A stretch of 64,000 nt of DNA from Alphaproteobacteria bacterium (GTDB taxonomy: Bacteria > Pseudomonadota > Alphaproteobacteria > Caulobacterales > Parvularculaceae). Location of the stretch: the NCBI GenBank assembly GCA_016125455.1, contig WGLS01000001.1, positions 372,001 to 436,000 of the forward strand. The letters run 5' to 3'. The translations under genes were made by a program, and so were the position numbers. Positions within the stretch are counted from its first letter, which is position 1. Each line of letters starts with the position of its first letter. Positions 43,666 to 52,497 of the stretch are shown one piece after another. The notes under the pieces are model-generated. The model was not told the origin of the DNA and ran no database searches. It was given only the letters and a program-made list of their open reading frames with translations.

Positions 43666-44175
43666 TCAGCCGTCAGTGGCGGCGGCCGCCTCTTCGGCGA
43701 TCGAGACAAGCGCGCCCGCAATCTGCCGCGCCATCGCCGCGACGTCCTCGCCGGTCTCGGCCGGGAGGTCGATCACCGAAACTGTCACGGCGCCATTTCC
43801 GTCTTCCCAGACCAGCGCCTTCAGGGGCAGGACGATGCCGTATCGCTGGTCGGTCCGCATGAACGGCGTGCCGCCCGTGGGATTTCCGAAAATCAGCAAT
43901 GTAGTCGGGCGAAGGGTTTCGCCGACCGACATCGCGCCTTTCGCGTGGTCGATCTCGGCAAAGATATTCAGTCTACGGCGTTCGATCGCCTGCTTCAGGT
44001 TCGCAAGCGTGGTCGAAAAATCATTGGCGGAGCGAACGTCGACCGTGCGGGGCGCCTTGCTCGCCGCCGCGGCTGCGTTGCCAGCCGCGGCGGCTGGGCC
44101 CGCGATCGCAAGGACGCTGGCAGTGGCGATCGAAGCAAGGGCTATCGCGCGTGACAAGGCATAAAGCGCTTTCAT
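43666..44175 (-). CDS. Exported DUF302 protein
   Basis: A 169-residue protein with a signal peptide ending GPAAAAG. The DUF302 body is clear: SANDFSTTLANLKQAIERRRLNIFAEIDHAKGA, TLLIFGNPTGGTPFMRTDQRYGIVLPLKALVWEDG. DUF302 domains occur in periplasmic proteins of unclear function, some near metal stress genes. ATG 44175 has AGGAGA upstream. It lies in line with the patatin gene upstream (139-base gap). Confidence 0.88.
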   Translation of the reverse strand: MKALYALSRAIALASIATASVLAIAGPAAAAGNAAAAASKAPRTVDVRSANDFSTTLANLKQAIERRRLNIFAEIDHAKGAMSVGETLRPTTLLIFGNPTGGTPFMRTDQRYGIVLPLKALVWEDGNGAVTVSVIDLPAETGEDVAAMARQIAGALVSIAEEAAAATDG

Positions 44176-44314
44176 GGTCTGTCTCCTGGCGAACTTGTCG
44201 AAGGCGGCGCGCCGTCGCATGCGCCAAACTCTCCGCCTCTACGCTAGTCTACTGGCCGTCCCCCGTCCTGCCCCGCCGGGTCGCAATCACGTGAGCAGTG
44301 ACATGGCGAAACCA

Positions 44315-45262
44315 TCAGGCTGCGCCTTTCGCGGTTTCGAGGGCGCGTTCGATCGCGTCGCGATTGGCCAACAAGGTACGCCGCCCTTCCTCAATGAATT
44401 CGTCCGCCTGATCGAACGAGGTTGGCGTCGCGTTGCGCATATCGGGCTTCAGAATGATATCGGGCCTTTCCAGCTCGAGCCGGGCCTTTGACAGCTGCAT
44501 CTGGAAGATATCCGCCGCGGCGTAGGCTGTTTCAAACAGCTGCGGTCGCGAAAGCTGCCGCGCCTTCGCGAGGGCGAGCTGCTCGTCCACCCAGCGCCGC
44601 GTGTCGTCGACGAAACGCGAGACCGTCTCCGTCAGGGTCTCATTCGCTGGCGGCGAACTCGGTTGCTTTTCAATGACTGCGGGAACGCCGGGCGACCTCG
44701 GATCGAACCGGTCGAGAACCTTCGGGACCGCGGTCAGATCCACCGCGATCACCACGTCCGCGCCGAGATGGCGGGCGAGGGACACCGGGGTCGGGTTAAC
44801 GACGGCGCCGTCGACCAGCCATCGGCCCTTTCGTTCGACGGCGTGGAACAGGACCGGAATGGCGCTCGACGCCCTGAGCGCGGCGATGAGGCCGCCTTCG
44901 GTAATCCAGACTTCCTCGCCGGAGCCCAGATCCGCGGCGACGGCGCCGAATCGAATCGGCAGTTCCTCAATTGGCCGGTCGAATTCGGCGAACGCCGAAA
45001 ACGCCGCGCGGCCGTCGATCAGGCCGCCGGGGCCTGGGCTGACGGAAAAGGACGACAGGGCTGACAAAGGACTGAGCTCCCGGGCCCATATCTCAAATGC
45101 GTCCAGGCCGCCGCTGAGATAGGCGCCGCCGACCAGCGCGCCGACCGAGCAGCCAGCGATGGCATCCGGGCGAATTCCGATCTCATCGAGACCCTTGAGG
45201 ACGCCTATGTGCGCCCATCCGCGCGCGGCGCCGCTGCCTAGGGCCAACCCAAGCTTCGCCAT
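44315..45262 (-). CDS. Patatin-like phospholipase (RssA type)
   Basis: Serine/aspartate dyad lipid acyl hydrolase. The oxyanion loop is GSGAARGWAHIG, the nucleophile elbow is GCSVGALVGG and the catalytic Asp is in the DGA motif (WLVDGAVV). Length is 315 residues. ATG 45262 is preferred; another ATG at 45268 would add two residues. It lacks a signal peptide, so acts in the cytoplasm or at the inner membrane. It is divergent from the hybrid kinase gene. Confidence 0.93.
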   Translation of the reverse strand: MAKLGLALGSGAARGWAHIGVLKGLDEIGIRPDAIAGCSVGALVGGAYLSGGLDAFEIWARELSPLSALSSFSVSPGPGGLIDGRAAFSAFAEFDRPIEELPIRFGAVAADLGSGEEVWITEGGLIAALRASSAIPVLFHAVERKGRWLVDGAVVNPTPVSLARHLGADVVIAVDLTAVPKVLDRFDPRSPGVPAVIEKQPSSPPANETLTETVSRFVDDTRRWVDEQLALAKARQLSRPQLFETAYAAADIFQMQLSKARLELERPDIILKPDMRNATPTSFDQADEFIEEGRRTLLANRDAIERALETAKGAA

Positions 45263-45436
45263 TTTCAAGCCTCTTCAACCTTGAGCTAAGGCAAGTCCAA
45301 GACGCCCTGACACTCGTTGCAAGTCCGAAATTTTCTCCAGAATCTGGGCGTCACGGCCCTATGCGGCGGTGAAGAACCGGTTCCCGCACATCGTTCATTA
45401 ACGGCTCGAAAATATGTTGCCGCCAAGGGAGCCGCC

Positions 45437-46936
45437 ATGCCCATCAGGTTTGTCGATATCGCAAATCGTTGGCGTCACGGAAAGACAGGCAAGGTCATCG
45501 TGACCCTCGCCATCGTCGTCTGTTCCGTCACCGCCGCGACGTCCCTCCTCTACGCTTTCCATTCTTTCTATCGCCCCGACCTGCGGACGCTAAACACGTC
45601 GCTCGCGTTTTTCGCATCGCTTATCGTCACGACGCCAATCGCGGCCCTGTTCGCGCACTTGCAGGTGGACCTCAGGCGCGCGAAAGCCGCCACCGATGAC
45701 GCGCGGATCGCGGCCGAACGCGCAGATCTCGCAAAGTCTGATTTTCTCGCCAACATGAGCCACGAGATCAGGACGCCGATGACCGGCGTTCTCGGTATGG
45801 CGGAGGTGCTGGCGGCGACGCGCCTTGATGCCGAACAACGAAAGTGCCTCGACACCATCAATCGGTCGGGCAGCGCCCTTCTGACGATCATCAACGACGT
45901 GCTCGATTTCTCGAAGATCGAAGCAGGCCGACTTGAGCTTGACCCGGTCGACTTTGACCTCGTCAGCGCAATTGAAGACGTGGTGGCGCTCCTGTCGCCA
46001 CGCGCAAAGGAAAAGAGCCTCGCCTTGATGCTTGAGGTGCGCCCTGACGTGCCGTCGACGCTGGTCGGCGACGTTGGCCGCATCAGGCAGATCGTGACGA
46101 ACCTCCTCGGCAATGCAATCAAGTTTACCCATGCCGGCCGCGTGCGCATCAATGTCAGCGGCGAGGAAATCGACGGGTCTATCCTGCTGTCGATTGCGGT
46201 TGACGATACCGGGATAGGGATTCCGGCCGACAAGTTGAGCGCAATCTTCGAAAAATTTACGCAGGCGGAGTTCTCGACGACCCAGCGTTATGGCGGCACG
46301 GGCCTGGGCCTGACCATTTCGAAGCGTCTTGCAGAGGCGATGGGCGGCGAGATTATCGCCACGTCCAGGCTTGGGGCCGGGTCGACGTTCACGTTTCGGG
46401 CGCCCTTGCCGATCGGCGAGGCTATCGCCCCCAACGCGTCGGCGCGCCGCGCTCTCGAAAACGAGCGACCGGCGGCGCTTGGTACGCTTGGAGCGGTCGC
46501 GCGCCGCGTGCTTGTCGCCGAGGACAATGAGGTGAACCGCCTCGTGATCAAGAGCATGCTTGGCGACCGCTACGATCTGCGTTTCGCGTGCGACGGCCGT
46601 GAAGCCTACGAGGCATTCATGATCGACAGGTTCGACGCCGTGCTGATGGACCTCTCCATGCCGAATATGGATGGTTATGAGGCGGCATCGGCGATCCGCG
46701 CTTTTGAAGCGGCAGAAGCGAGGTCGCGAACCCCGATTATCTGCCTGACGGCGCACGTCAGAACCCGCGAGCGCGAAGCAAGCATCGCTTACGGCATGGA
46801 TGACTATCTGTCCAAGCCGGTGCGGCGGGCGGACATCGACGCCTGTCTGATGAAATGGACGTCAGGCGACATCGAGACGTCCGCGCTTGTTCCTCCGCCG
46901 ACCCTGCCCGACCAGAGGCCGATGGCGGCGACTTAG
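45437..46936 (+). CDS. Hybrid sensor histidine kinase/response regulator
   Basis: A 499-residue membrane sensor. Two membrane segments (VIVTLAIVVCSVTAATSLLYAF and LAFFASLIVTTPIAALFA) enclose only a short periplasmic stretch. The H box is FLANMSHEIRTPMTGVLGM, followed by N box, G1 DDTGIGIPADKL, F and G2 GGTGLGLTISKRL motifs. A receiver domain at the C-terminus has the phosphoacceptor Asp in DAVLMDLSMPNMDGYEA and KP in YLSKPV. ATG 45437 follows GGGAG. It precedes the CckA homologue by 119 bases. Confidence 0.95.
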   Translation: MPIRFVDIANRWRHGKTGKVIVTLAIVVCSVTAATSLLYAFHSFYRPDLRTLNTSLAFFASLIVTTPIAALFAHLQVDLRRAKAATDDARIAAERADLAKSDFLANMSHEIRTPMTGVLGMAEVLAATRLDAEQRKCLDTINRSGSALLTIINDVLDFSKIEAGRLELDPVDFDLVSAIEDVVALLSPRAKEKSLALMLEVRPDVPSTLVGDVGRIRQIVTNLLGNAIKFTHAGRVRINVSGEEIDGSILLSIAVDDTGIGIPADKLSAIFEKFTQAEFSTTQRYGGTGLGLTISKRLAEAMGGEIIATSRLGAGSTFTFRAPLPIGEAIAPNASARRALENERPAALGTLGAVARRVLVAEDNEVNRLVIKSMLGDRYDLRFACDGREAYEAFMIDRFDAVLMDLSMPNMDGYEAASAIRAFEAAEARSRTPIICLTAHVRTREREASIAYGMDDYLSKPVRRADIDACLMKWTSGDIETSALVPPPTLPDQRPMAAT

Positions 46937-47055
46937 GCGCTGGCCGCCCGGCGCGAAGCAGCGCACGTTCCGCTTTCCTGTGAACAAATGGCGATTGCCC
47001 TCGGTCGTGACCGAGCGGCATTGCGCCTGAGAATTGAACGGAGCCGCGTCAGCTC

Positions 47056-49764
47056 ATGGCGACCACTGAAGCGAAAAGGCCCGAACCGGAAAACCTTCCC
47101 GGCGCCCCGGCCGGCGGCAGTGATGACTCCGCGGTGCGCGACGGCGAACCCGTCGCCGCCGCGCCGCGGCCCCCAACCCCGGACGATATAGAGCGCATGC
47201 TGAGTGAAGCGTCGGCGCGCGCGTCGGCACGGCCACAAGCGGAAGGACGCGGTCTTGAAGTGTTTTCGCTGGCCTTGCTGTGGAGCGGCGTGATCGTCGC
47301 GGTCGCGGCGGCGGGCTATCTTCTGCTGCACGGCGCAATCGATCCGGCCGCCGCCTTGTCAGCGATCGCCTTCCTGCTCGGCGCTGGCGTCGTGATTGTC
47401 GGCGTTTGCCGTCCTGACCTGCTTGCCTCGTTTTTTACGCCGTCCAGCGCCCGCCGGCGAGTTGCCGCCGCCAATGGCGGAGAGCTCGCGAGCATCGAGT
47501 CGCTCGTCGGCCTCGGCGTCGCCGAAGCGGTTCTCGCCGCCGATGTCGACGCCTGGCTGATTACGCGAAGGGATGGCGTCGTCGCGTATGCGAACAATGC
47601 CTACCGCACGCTCGCGTTGGAGGCCGGGCTCGGCGCCGGCGCGACCGTTCCGCCGCGGATCGACAGACTTTTCGCCCAGCAGGGCAAGGACGCATCGAAG
47701 GTCTATCGGCTGTGCCGCGCCGCGCGCGCCGGCCAATCGGCGGAGGAAATCGTTTTTCAGCGGTTTGGGGTCGACCACGGCGGCGCAGAGCGTCGTTTTC
47801 AGGTCTCAGCTTCGCCGATCGAGGGCGCGTCGCCATACGTGGCTTGGCGCGTAAAGGAGCTGCCGATTGAGCGACGCGACCACGACGCCCTTGAAATGGC
47901 GTATGCGGATGTGCCGACGCCGATCTGCGCCATCGACCGCGCCGGCCGGATCGCCACGTCAAATGCAGCCATGCGGAAAACGTTCGGTCTCGGGGATGGC
48001 GTCCGGACGCTGGACGAAATCGTCCTTGGAGAAACGTCGAAACTCGTCGACGTGCTGTGGAAGAACCCGGGCGCAACTTCGGCGGGGCGTGTCCGGATCC
48101 CCGGCTCGGCCGGCGCGGACGCTGTCTTCAGAGCCTTTCGTCGCGGCGGCGTCGGCGAGGGATCCGTGTATGTCGCCATCGACATCGCCGCCGATGAAGA
48201 GCCTGAGGTAGCGACAGGCGGCGTCTCCGGGGAATTAACCGAAGCGCCGTTCGGCGTTGCGATCGTGGAGGGCGACTTTGGGCGCGATGCAAAGATCGTC
48301 GAAGCGAACCAGGCGTTCCTGTCGTCGTTTGAGGGCGCTGCAAAAGGCGCGACCCTTGCGCGGATCATGCCCCTTGCAGTGATCGGCGAACTTGCGGCGG
48401 AATCGAGAAAGCGATCGACAGCGGCCCCGCCGCGACCCATTGACGCCGAAATCCGCGACGTCGCCGGCCAGACGCGGACATTCTCCGTCTACGCACGGCC
48501 GCTGCGGCGTCGTCGTGGCGGCTATGGCGTCAAGAGGACGTTCCTTTACTCTGTCGAGATCACCGAACAGAAGCGCATGCAGGAAGACCATGTTCAGGAT
48601 CAGAAGCTGAAGGCGATCGGCAACATCGCCGGCGAAGTCGCGCACGACTTCAACAATCTGCTCCAGGTCGTACTTTCAAGCTGCGAAGATCTCCTGGTCA
48701 GCCATCCAGCGGGAGATCCTGCGTATACGGATTTGCTGCTTATTCGCCAGAACGCGCAGCGGGCGGCGAACCTGACCCGTCAGTTGCTTGCCTATTCGCG
48801 CAAGCAGACATTGACCAGTCGAAGCCAGTCGATCACGGATCTTCTGATCGACTTCTCGCGGTTCCTAGACCGCGCGGTGGGCGAGAAAGTGCGCGTCAAG
48901 CTGAAGAACGGGCGTGGCCTTCCGCTCGTCCGGATCGACACCAACCAGTTCGAAACCGCCATCATGAACCTCGCCGTCAACGCGCGCGATGCAATGGCCC
49001 CGGACGGCGGCGAATTATCGATCGAGACCGAATTCGTGCCGCGCGACGGCGTCGCCGGCCTTGGGCTCAACCAGTTGCGCGATCAGGACCATGTCCTCGT
49101 GCGCGTGAGCGACACCGGACCGGGCGTGCCGGACGATCTGAAGGTTCGGATATTCGATCCGTTCTTCACGACCAAGGAGATCGGCAAGGGCACAGGGCTT
49201 GGCCTGTCGGCGGTCCAGGGCGTGATTGAACAGATGGGCGGCGCGATTACGGTCGATGACGCGCCGACAGGCGGCGCGACGTTCCGCATTTATCTGCCCG
49301 CCTATCACCCTGATGAGGCGCCGGCTGAACAGGCGCAAGCGGTCGCGAGCGCTCCGGCCGTCGCGCCGCCGCTCGACGTCGATTATTCAGGCGTCGGACG
49401 TATACTGGTCGTCGAAGATGAGCCTGGCGTGCGTCTTGTCGTGGTCAAGACGCTGCAGAAGGCGGGCTATGACGTAGACGTCGCCGACGATGGCGTCGAG
49501 GCGCTTGAAAAGCTGGCGGACGATGCGACCTACGATCTCGTCATTACCGATGTAATGATGCCGGAGGTCGACGGTCCGACAATGGTTGCCGAGGCTCGGG
49601 AGAACTTTGGTCTAAAGGCCGCGGTCGTTTTCATGTCTGGCTATGCGGAGGCCGCCGTCCGCGAGCAGCTTGACGCAATCGATTCAGCGTTCTTCATTCA
49701 GAAACCCTTTCAGAAAAGCGACCTTTCCATGCTCGTTCGCCGGGCGATCCACGGCGAGGACTGA
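47056..49764 (+). CDS. cckA: CckA-like hybrid histidine kinase
   Basis: A 902-residue kinase. N-terminal disordered stretch, two membrane segments (near residues 70 and 105), PAS-like sensing region, and H box EVAHDFNNLLQVVLS near residue 530 with the CckA-type HDFNN phosphorylation site. ATPase boxes and SDTGPGVPDD, GKGTGLGLSAVQGVIEQMGG follow. The C-terminal receiver has the Asp in DLVITDVMMPEVDGP. CckA is the phosphorelay head for CtrA in alphaproteobacteria. It lies next to dnaQ on the same strand. Confidence 0.9.
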   Translation: MATTEAKRPEPENLPGAPAGGSDDSAVRDGEPVAAAPRPPTPDDIERMLSEASARASARPQAEGRGLEVFSLALLWSGVIVAVAAAGYLLLHGAIDPAAALSAIAFLLGAGVVIVGVCRPDLLASFFTPSSARRRVAAANGGELASIESLVGLGVAEAVLAADVDAWLITRRDGVVAYANNAYRTLALEAGLGAGATVPPRIDRLFAQQGKDASKVYRLCRAARAGQSAEEIVFQRFGVDHGGAERRFQVSASPIEGASPYVAWRVKELPIERRDHDALEMAYADVPTPICAIDRAGRIATSNAAMRKTFGLGDGVRTLDEIVLGETSKLVDVLWKNPGATSAGRVRIPGSAGADAVFRAFRRGGVGEGSVYVAIDIAADEEPEVATGGVSGELTEAPFGVAIVEGDFGRDAKIVEANQAFLSSFEGAAKGATLARIMPLAVIGELAAESRKRSTAAPPRPIDAEIRDVAGQTRTFSVYARPLRRRRGGYGVKRTFLYSVEITEQKRMQEDHVQDQKLKAIGNIAGEVAHDFNNLLQVVLSSCEDLLVSHPAGDPAYTDLLLIRQNAQRAANLTRQLLAYSRKQTLTSRSQSITDLLIDFSRFLDRAVGEKVRVKLKNGRGLPLVRIDTNQFETAIMNLAVNARDAMAPDGGELSIETEFVPRDGVAGLGLNQLRDQDHVLVRVSDTGPGVPDDLKVRIFDPFFTTKEIGKGTGLGLSAVQGVIEQMGGAITVDDAPTGGATFRIYLPAYHPDEAPAEQAQAVASAPAVAPPLDVDYSGVGRILVVEDEPGVRLVVVKTLQKAGYDVDVADDGVEALEKLADDATYDLVITDVMMPEVDGPTMVAEARENFGLKAAVVFMSGYAEAAVREQLDAIDSAFFIQKPFQKSDLSMLVRRAIHGED

Positions 49765-49833
49765 CAGCGCCTAGGGGCGGCTGCGGAAAAAATCCTGTTC
49801 CACTGCGGATTGGACGGCGCGGCGAATGCCGGC

Positions 49834-50577
49834 ATGGTGCCGTTCATGCGGCAGATCGTATTTGACCTTGAGACGACAGGGTTTCGCTTTGACGAAGGCC
49901 ACAGGATCGTTGAGATCGGCGGCGTGGAGCTTGTCCGCGGGGCCATCACCGGCAAGTCGTTCCACGCCTACGTCAATCCCCAGCGTGACGTGCCTAAGGG
50001 CGCGTTTGACGTCCACGGTCTAAGCTACGCGTTCCTGAAGGATTTTCCCACGTTCTCGGACCCGTCGGTCGCGCAGGCGTTCCTGGAGTTCGTTGGTGAC
50101 GCTGAGCTGATCGCGCACAATGGCAAGTCATTCGACCTGCCATTCCTGAATGACGAGCTGACGGCCGCCGGCATGGCCAAGCTTTCGAACCAGCTGGTCG
50201 ACACGTTGCATCTGGCGCGGCGTCGCTTTCCCGGCGCGCCGGCGAGTCTTGATGCGCTGTGCGCACGATTTGGCGTCGACACCGCGGCCCGCGAAAGGGA
50301 CGGCCACGGGGCGCTGCTCGATTCGCGGCTACTTGCGGAGGTCTACATTGAGCTCACCGGCGGCGCGCAGGCGGGACTTGATCTTGACGCCGCCGAAGAG
50401 CGGGCAATCCGCGACCGGTCGCGCGGACCGGCGCGCAAAAGGCCGGGCGATCGCCCGCGGCTCGTTACGCCGGCCGAGGCGGCGGCGCATGCGGCGTTCA
50501 TTGCGGAGCTTGGAGACGCGGCGATCTGGCGGCGGTTCGAAACCGAACTCGCGCCACGCGCCCACGCGGCGGAATGA
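49834..50577 (+). CDS. dnaQ: DNA polymerase III epsilon subunit (DnaQ)
   Basis: Proofreading 3'-5' exonuclease of the DEDDh class. Exo I FDLETTG, the AHNGKSFDLPFL box and the HGALLDSRLLAEVY box with the catalytic His and Asp are intact. Length is 247 residues from ATG 49834; ATG 49846 is the next choice. The C-terminal tail (about 70 residues) is the alpha-binding region. It resumes the conserved order dnaQ-secB-fxsA. Confidence 0.93.
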   Translation: MVPFMRQIVFDLETTGFRFDEGHRIVEIGGVELVRGAITGKSFHAYVNPQRDVPKGAFDVHGLSYAFLKDFPTFSDPSVAQAFLEFVGDAELIAHNGKSFDLPFLNDELTAAGMAKLSNQLVDTLHLARRRFPGAPASLDALCARFGVDTAARERDGHGALLDSRLLAEVYIELTGGAQAGLDLDAAEERAIRDRSRGPARKRPGDRPRLVTPAEAAAHAAFIAELGDAAIWRRFETELAPRAHAAE

Positions 50578-50614
50578 TCCGTACCTTGATCGCGTCCCGG
50601 TGCGCCTCCCGTGG

Positions 50615-51106
50615 TCAGGCGAGCGCGCCTTCGCCTTTCTGCGCGCTGGCGGCCTGACGCCGACGCTGTTCGTAAATCGACAGAAAATCGATAGGGTCCA
50701 GCATCACTGGCGGGAAATTGCCGGACTGGGTCACGTCCGCCAGCACCTGGCGGATGAACGGAAACAGGATCCGCGGGCACTCGACAAGAAGCACAATTTC
50801 AAGCTGTTCCTGCGGCACGTTGACGATTTCGAAAGCGCCCGCATAGGCGGTCTCGGCAACGAACACCGTTTCGTCTTCGTGCGTCGCCTTTGCCGAGACG
50901 GAGAGCTCGACCTCATACTGGTTGTCGCCGATCGCTCTGGCGTTGACATCGACATTCACCGCCATGGACGGCGCGCCCTGCAGACGGCCGTAGACAAGCG
51001 GCGCGCGAGGGTTCTCGAACGACAGGTCTTTCAGGTATTGCGCGAGGACGCGAAGGCTCGGAGCGCCTTCGCCGTTTTGCGGACCGGGCGCTGGCGTATC
51101 GGACAT
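50615..51106 (-). CDS. secB: Protein-export chaperone SecB
   Basis: Cytoplasmic chaperone keeping preproteins unfolded for SecA. The family signatures are LAQYLKDLSFENP, VFVAETAYAGAFEIVNVP, CPRILFPFIRQVLADVTQ and GNFPPVMLDPIDFLSIYEQR. Length is 163 residues. Its fixed place between dnaQ and fxsA supports the call. Convergent with dnaQ (37-base gap). Confidence 0.98.
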   Translation of the reverse strand: MSDTPAPGPQNGEGAPSLRVLAQYLKDLSFENPRAPLVYGRLQGAPSMAVNVDVNARAIGDNQYEVELSVSAKATHEDETVFVAETAYAGAFEIVNVPQEQLEIVLLVECPRILFPFIRQVLADVTQSGNFPPVMLDPIDFLSIYEQRRRQAASAQKGEGALA

Positions 51107-51189
51107 GATCTCGGCTTCCCATGGCGTTAACGGAAAGCGCGGGTCCTACACCCGACCGCCGCAGGTCGCAAGCGATCCGGGACGCGCAT

Positions 51190-51594
51190 TCAGGGATCAA
51201 CCCGAGTCACGGTAATGATGCGCCCTTCGATGTCTGCGCGCGCCTTGAAGTAGGCGACCGCGGACTGCGCCAGCCTTCGCCTGATCGGCGGCGTCAGGAG
51301 GGCGAACCCGATCGCGTCGGTAATGAAGCCCGGCGTCATCAACATTGGCGCAGCTAGAATTAGAAAAGCGCCGTCGGAAATCGCGCCAATCGGCGCGCGG
51401 CCGGCATTCAGGTCGCGCTGGGCTGCGGCCAGGGCCTCTATGCCCTGCAGCCGCAGCACGATGCCGCCAATTACGGCTGTCGCGACGCACGCGGCGACAA
51501 CCGGCAAAGCGCCAAAAGCTGCGCCTGCTTTCAGGAGCACGAATATCTCGGCGATCGGGCCAATCAGGAATACGGCGACAAGGAACAGGGCCAT
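51190..51594 (-). CDS. fxsA: FxsA-family membrane protein
   Basis: A 134-residue membrane protein with hydrophobic segments at the N-terminus (ALFLVAVFLIGPIAEIFVLL), the middle and after GAFLILAAPMLMTPGFITDAIGF, the hallmark of FxsA. The PGFITDAIG motif is highly conserved in the family. In E. coli FxsA overproduction blocks exclusion of phage T7 by F; the normal job is unclear. It lies between secB and the Tim44-like gene. Confidence 0.93.
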   Translation of the reverse strand: MALFLVAVFLIGPIAEIFVLLKAGAAFGALPVVAACVATAVIGGIVLRLQGIEALAAAQRDLNAGRAPIGAISDGAFLILAAPMLMTPGFITDAIGFALLTPPIRRRLAQSAVAYFKARADIEGRIITVTRVDP

Positions 51595-51642
51595 GCGACG
51601 AAAGTGAATCCTCGCTCGATGGTGTTTTCGGTAACTCCACCC

Positions 51643-51650
51643 CTATATAG
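51643..51650. promoter_or_regulatory. CTATATAG palindrome in fxsA/Tim44-like divergent promoter region
   Basis: An AT-rich palindrome that could supply a -10 for either strand, 49 bases upstream of fxsA and 120 bases upstream of the Tim44-like gene. No convincing -35 was seen. Low certainty. Confidence 0.3.
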
Positions 51651-51769
51651 TGATTGCGGGCCCAAGTTCACGGGTCCCGCCGCAATCTCCTGGCAAGGGC
51701 GGGTTTCCGACCAAGGCGGGGCGTTGCGCAAGCCAGGAGTCGGCCGCGGCTCCGCGAGAGGAAAGCGTT

Positions 51770-52414
51770 ATGGATCCCGTCAGCTTGATTTTTGCCGGCG
51801 TCGCCATTTTCTTTGTGTACAAGCTAATCTCTGTGCTCGGAACGCGGACCGGCCATGAACAACGTCAGGAAATCGAAGGGCTGCAGCGCGCGTCACGCGC
51901 CAAGGATGCCGCCAGCGGCGCCGAGGCTGGACCGCGGACGGTGACTGAGAAGGCGCCGAGGCCCGTCTCGCCGGCGGCCGCATCGCTCCGTGAAGCGGAT
52001 CCTGAATTTGACGAACCGGCGTTCCTCGACGGCGCAAAAGGCGCCTACGAAATGATCGTCGAAGCGTTTGCCGCCGGCGATCTCAAATCCGTCAAGCGGT
52101 ACCTGGCGGCCTCGGTCCACGACGCCTTCAAACGCGCGATTGCCGATCGCGAAACCGCCGGCTCGCGGTTCGAGTTGAAATTCATTGGCGTCGACAGCGC
52201 GTCGATCAGGTCTTCCCGGGTCGAGAACGGATCAATGATCGCGACAGTCGATTTCGCGTCAAATCAGGTCCGCGTCACCTACAGCGCGAATGGCGACGTG
52301 ATTGACGGCGATCCGAACCGGGTCGACCTGGTCCGTGACGCATGGACCTTTTCCAGATCCGTCCGGTCGTCTGATCCGAACTGGACTCTGGTCGCCACCG
52401 GCGCAGCGGCTTAA
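51770..52414 (+). CDS. Tim44-like (TimA) lipid-binding-domain protein
   Basis: A 214-residue protein. An N-terminal membrane anchor (VSLIFAGVAIFFVYKLISVLG) is followed by a linker and the Tim44 C-terminal domain AKGAYEMIVEAFAAGDLKSVKRYLA with VRVTYSANGDVIDGDP. Such proteins are inner-membrane factors in alphaproteobacteria, usually next to mltA, as here. ATG 51770 follows AGAGGAAAG. Confidence 0.9.
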   Translation: MDPVSLIFAGVAIFFVYKLISVLGTRTGHEQRQEIEGLQRASRAKDAASGAEAGPRTVTEKAPRPVSPAAASLREADPEFDEPAFLDGAKGAYEMIVEAFAAGDLKSVKRYLAASVHDAFKRAIADRETAGSRFELKFIGVDSASIRSSRVENGSMIATVDFASNQVRVTYSANGDVIDGDPNRVDLVRDAWTFSRSVRSSDPNWTLVATGAAA

Positions 52415-52497
52415 ACGCTCCCGAAGGACGAGGACGTTCCCGCGCGGCATCCCATGGCGCGTGACGGGGCGGCCTTCGACGCGGCTGGAGCGCAAGC

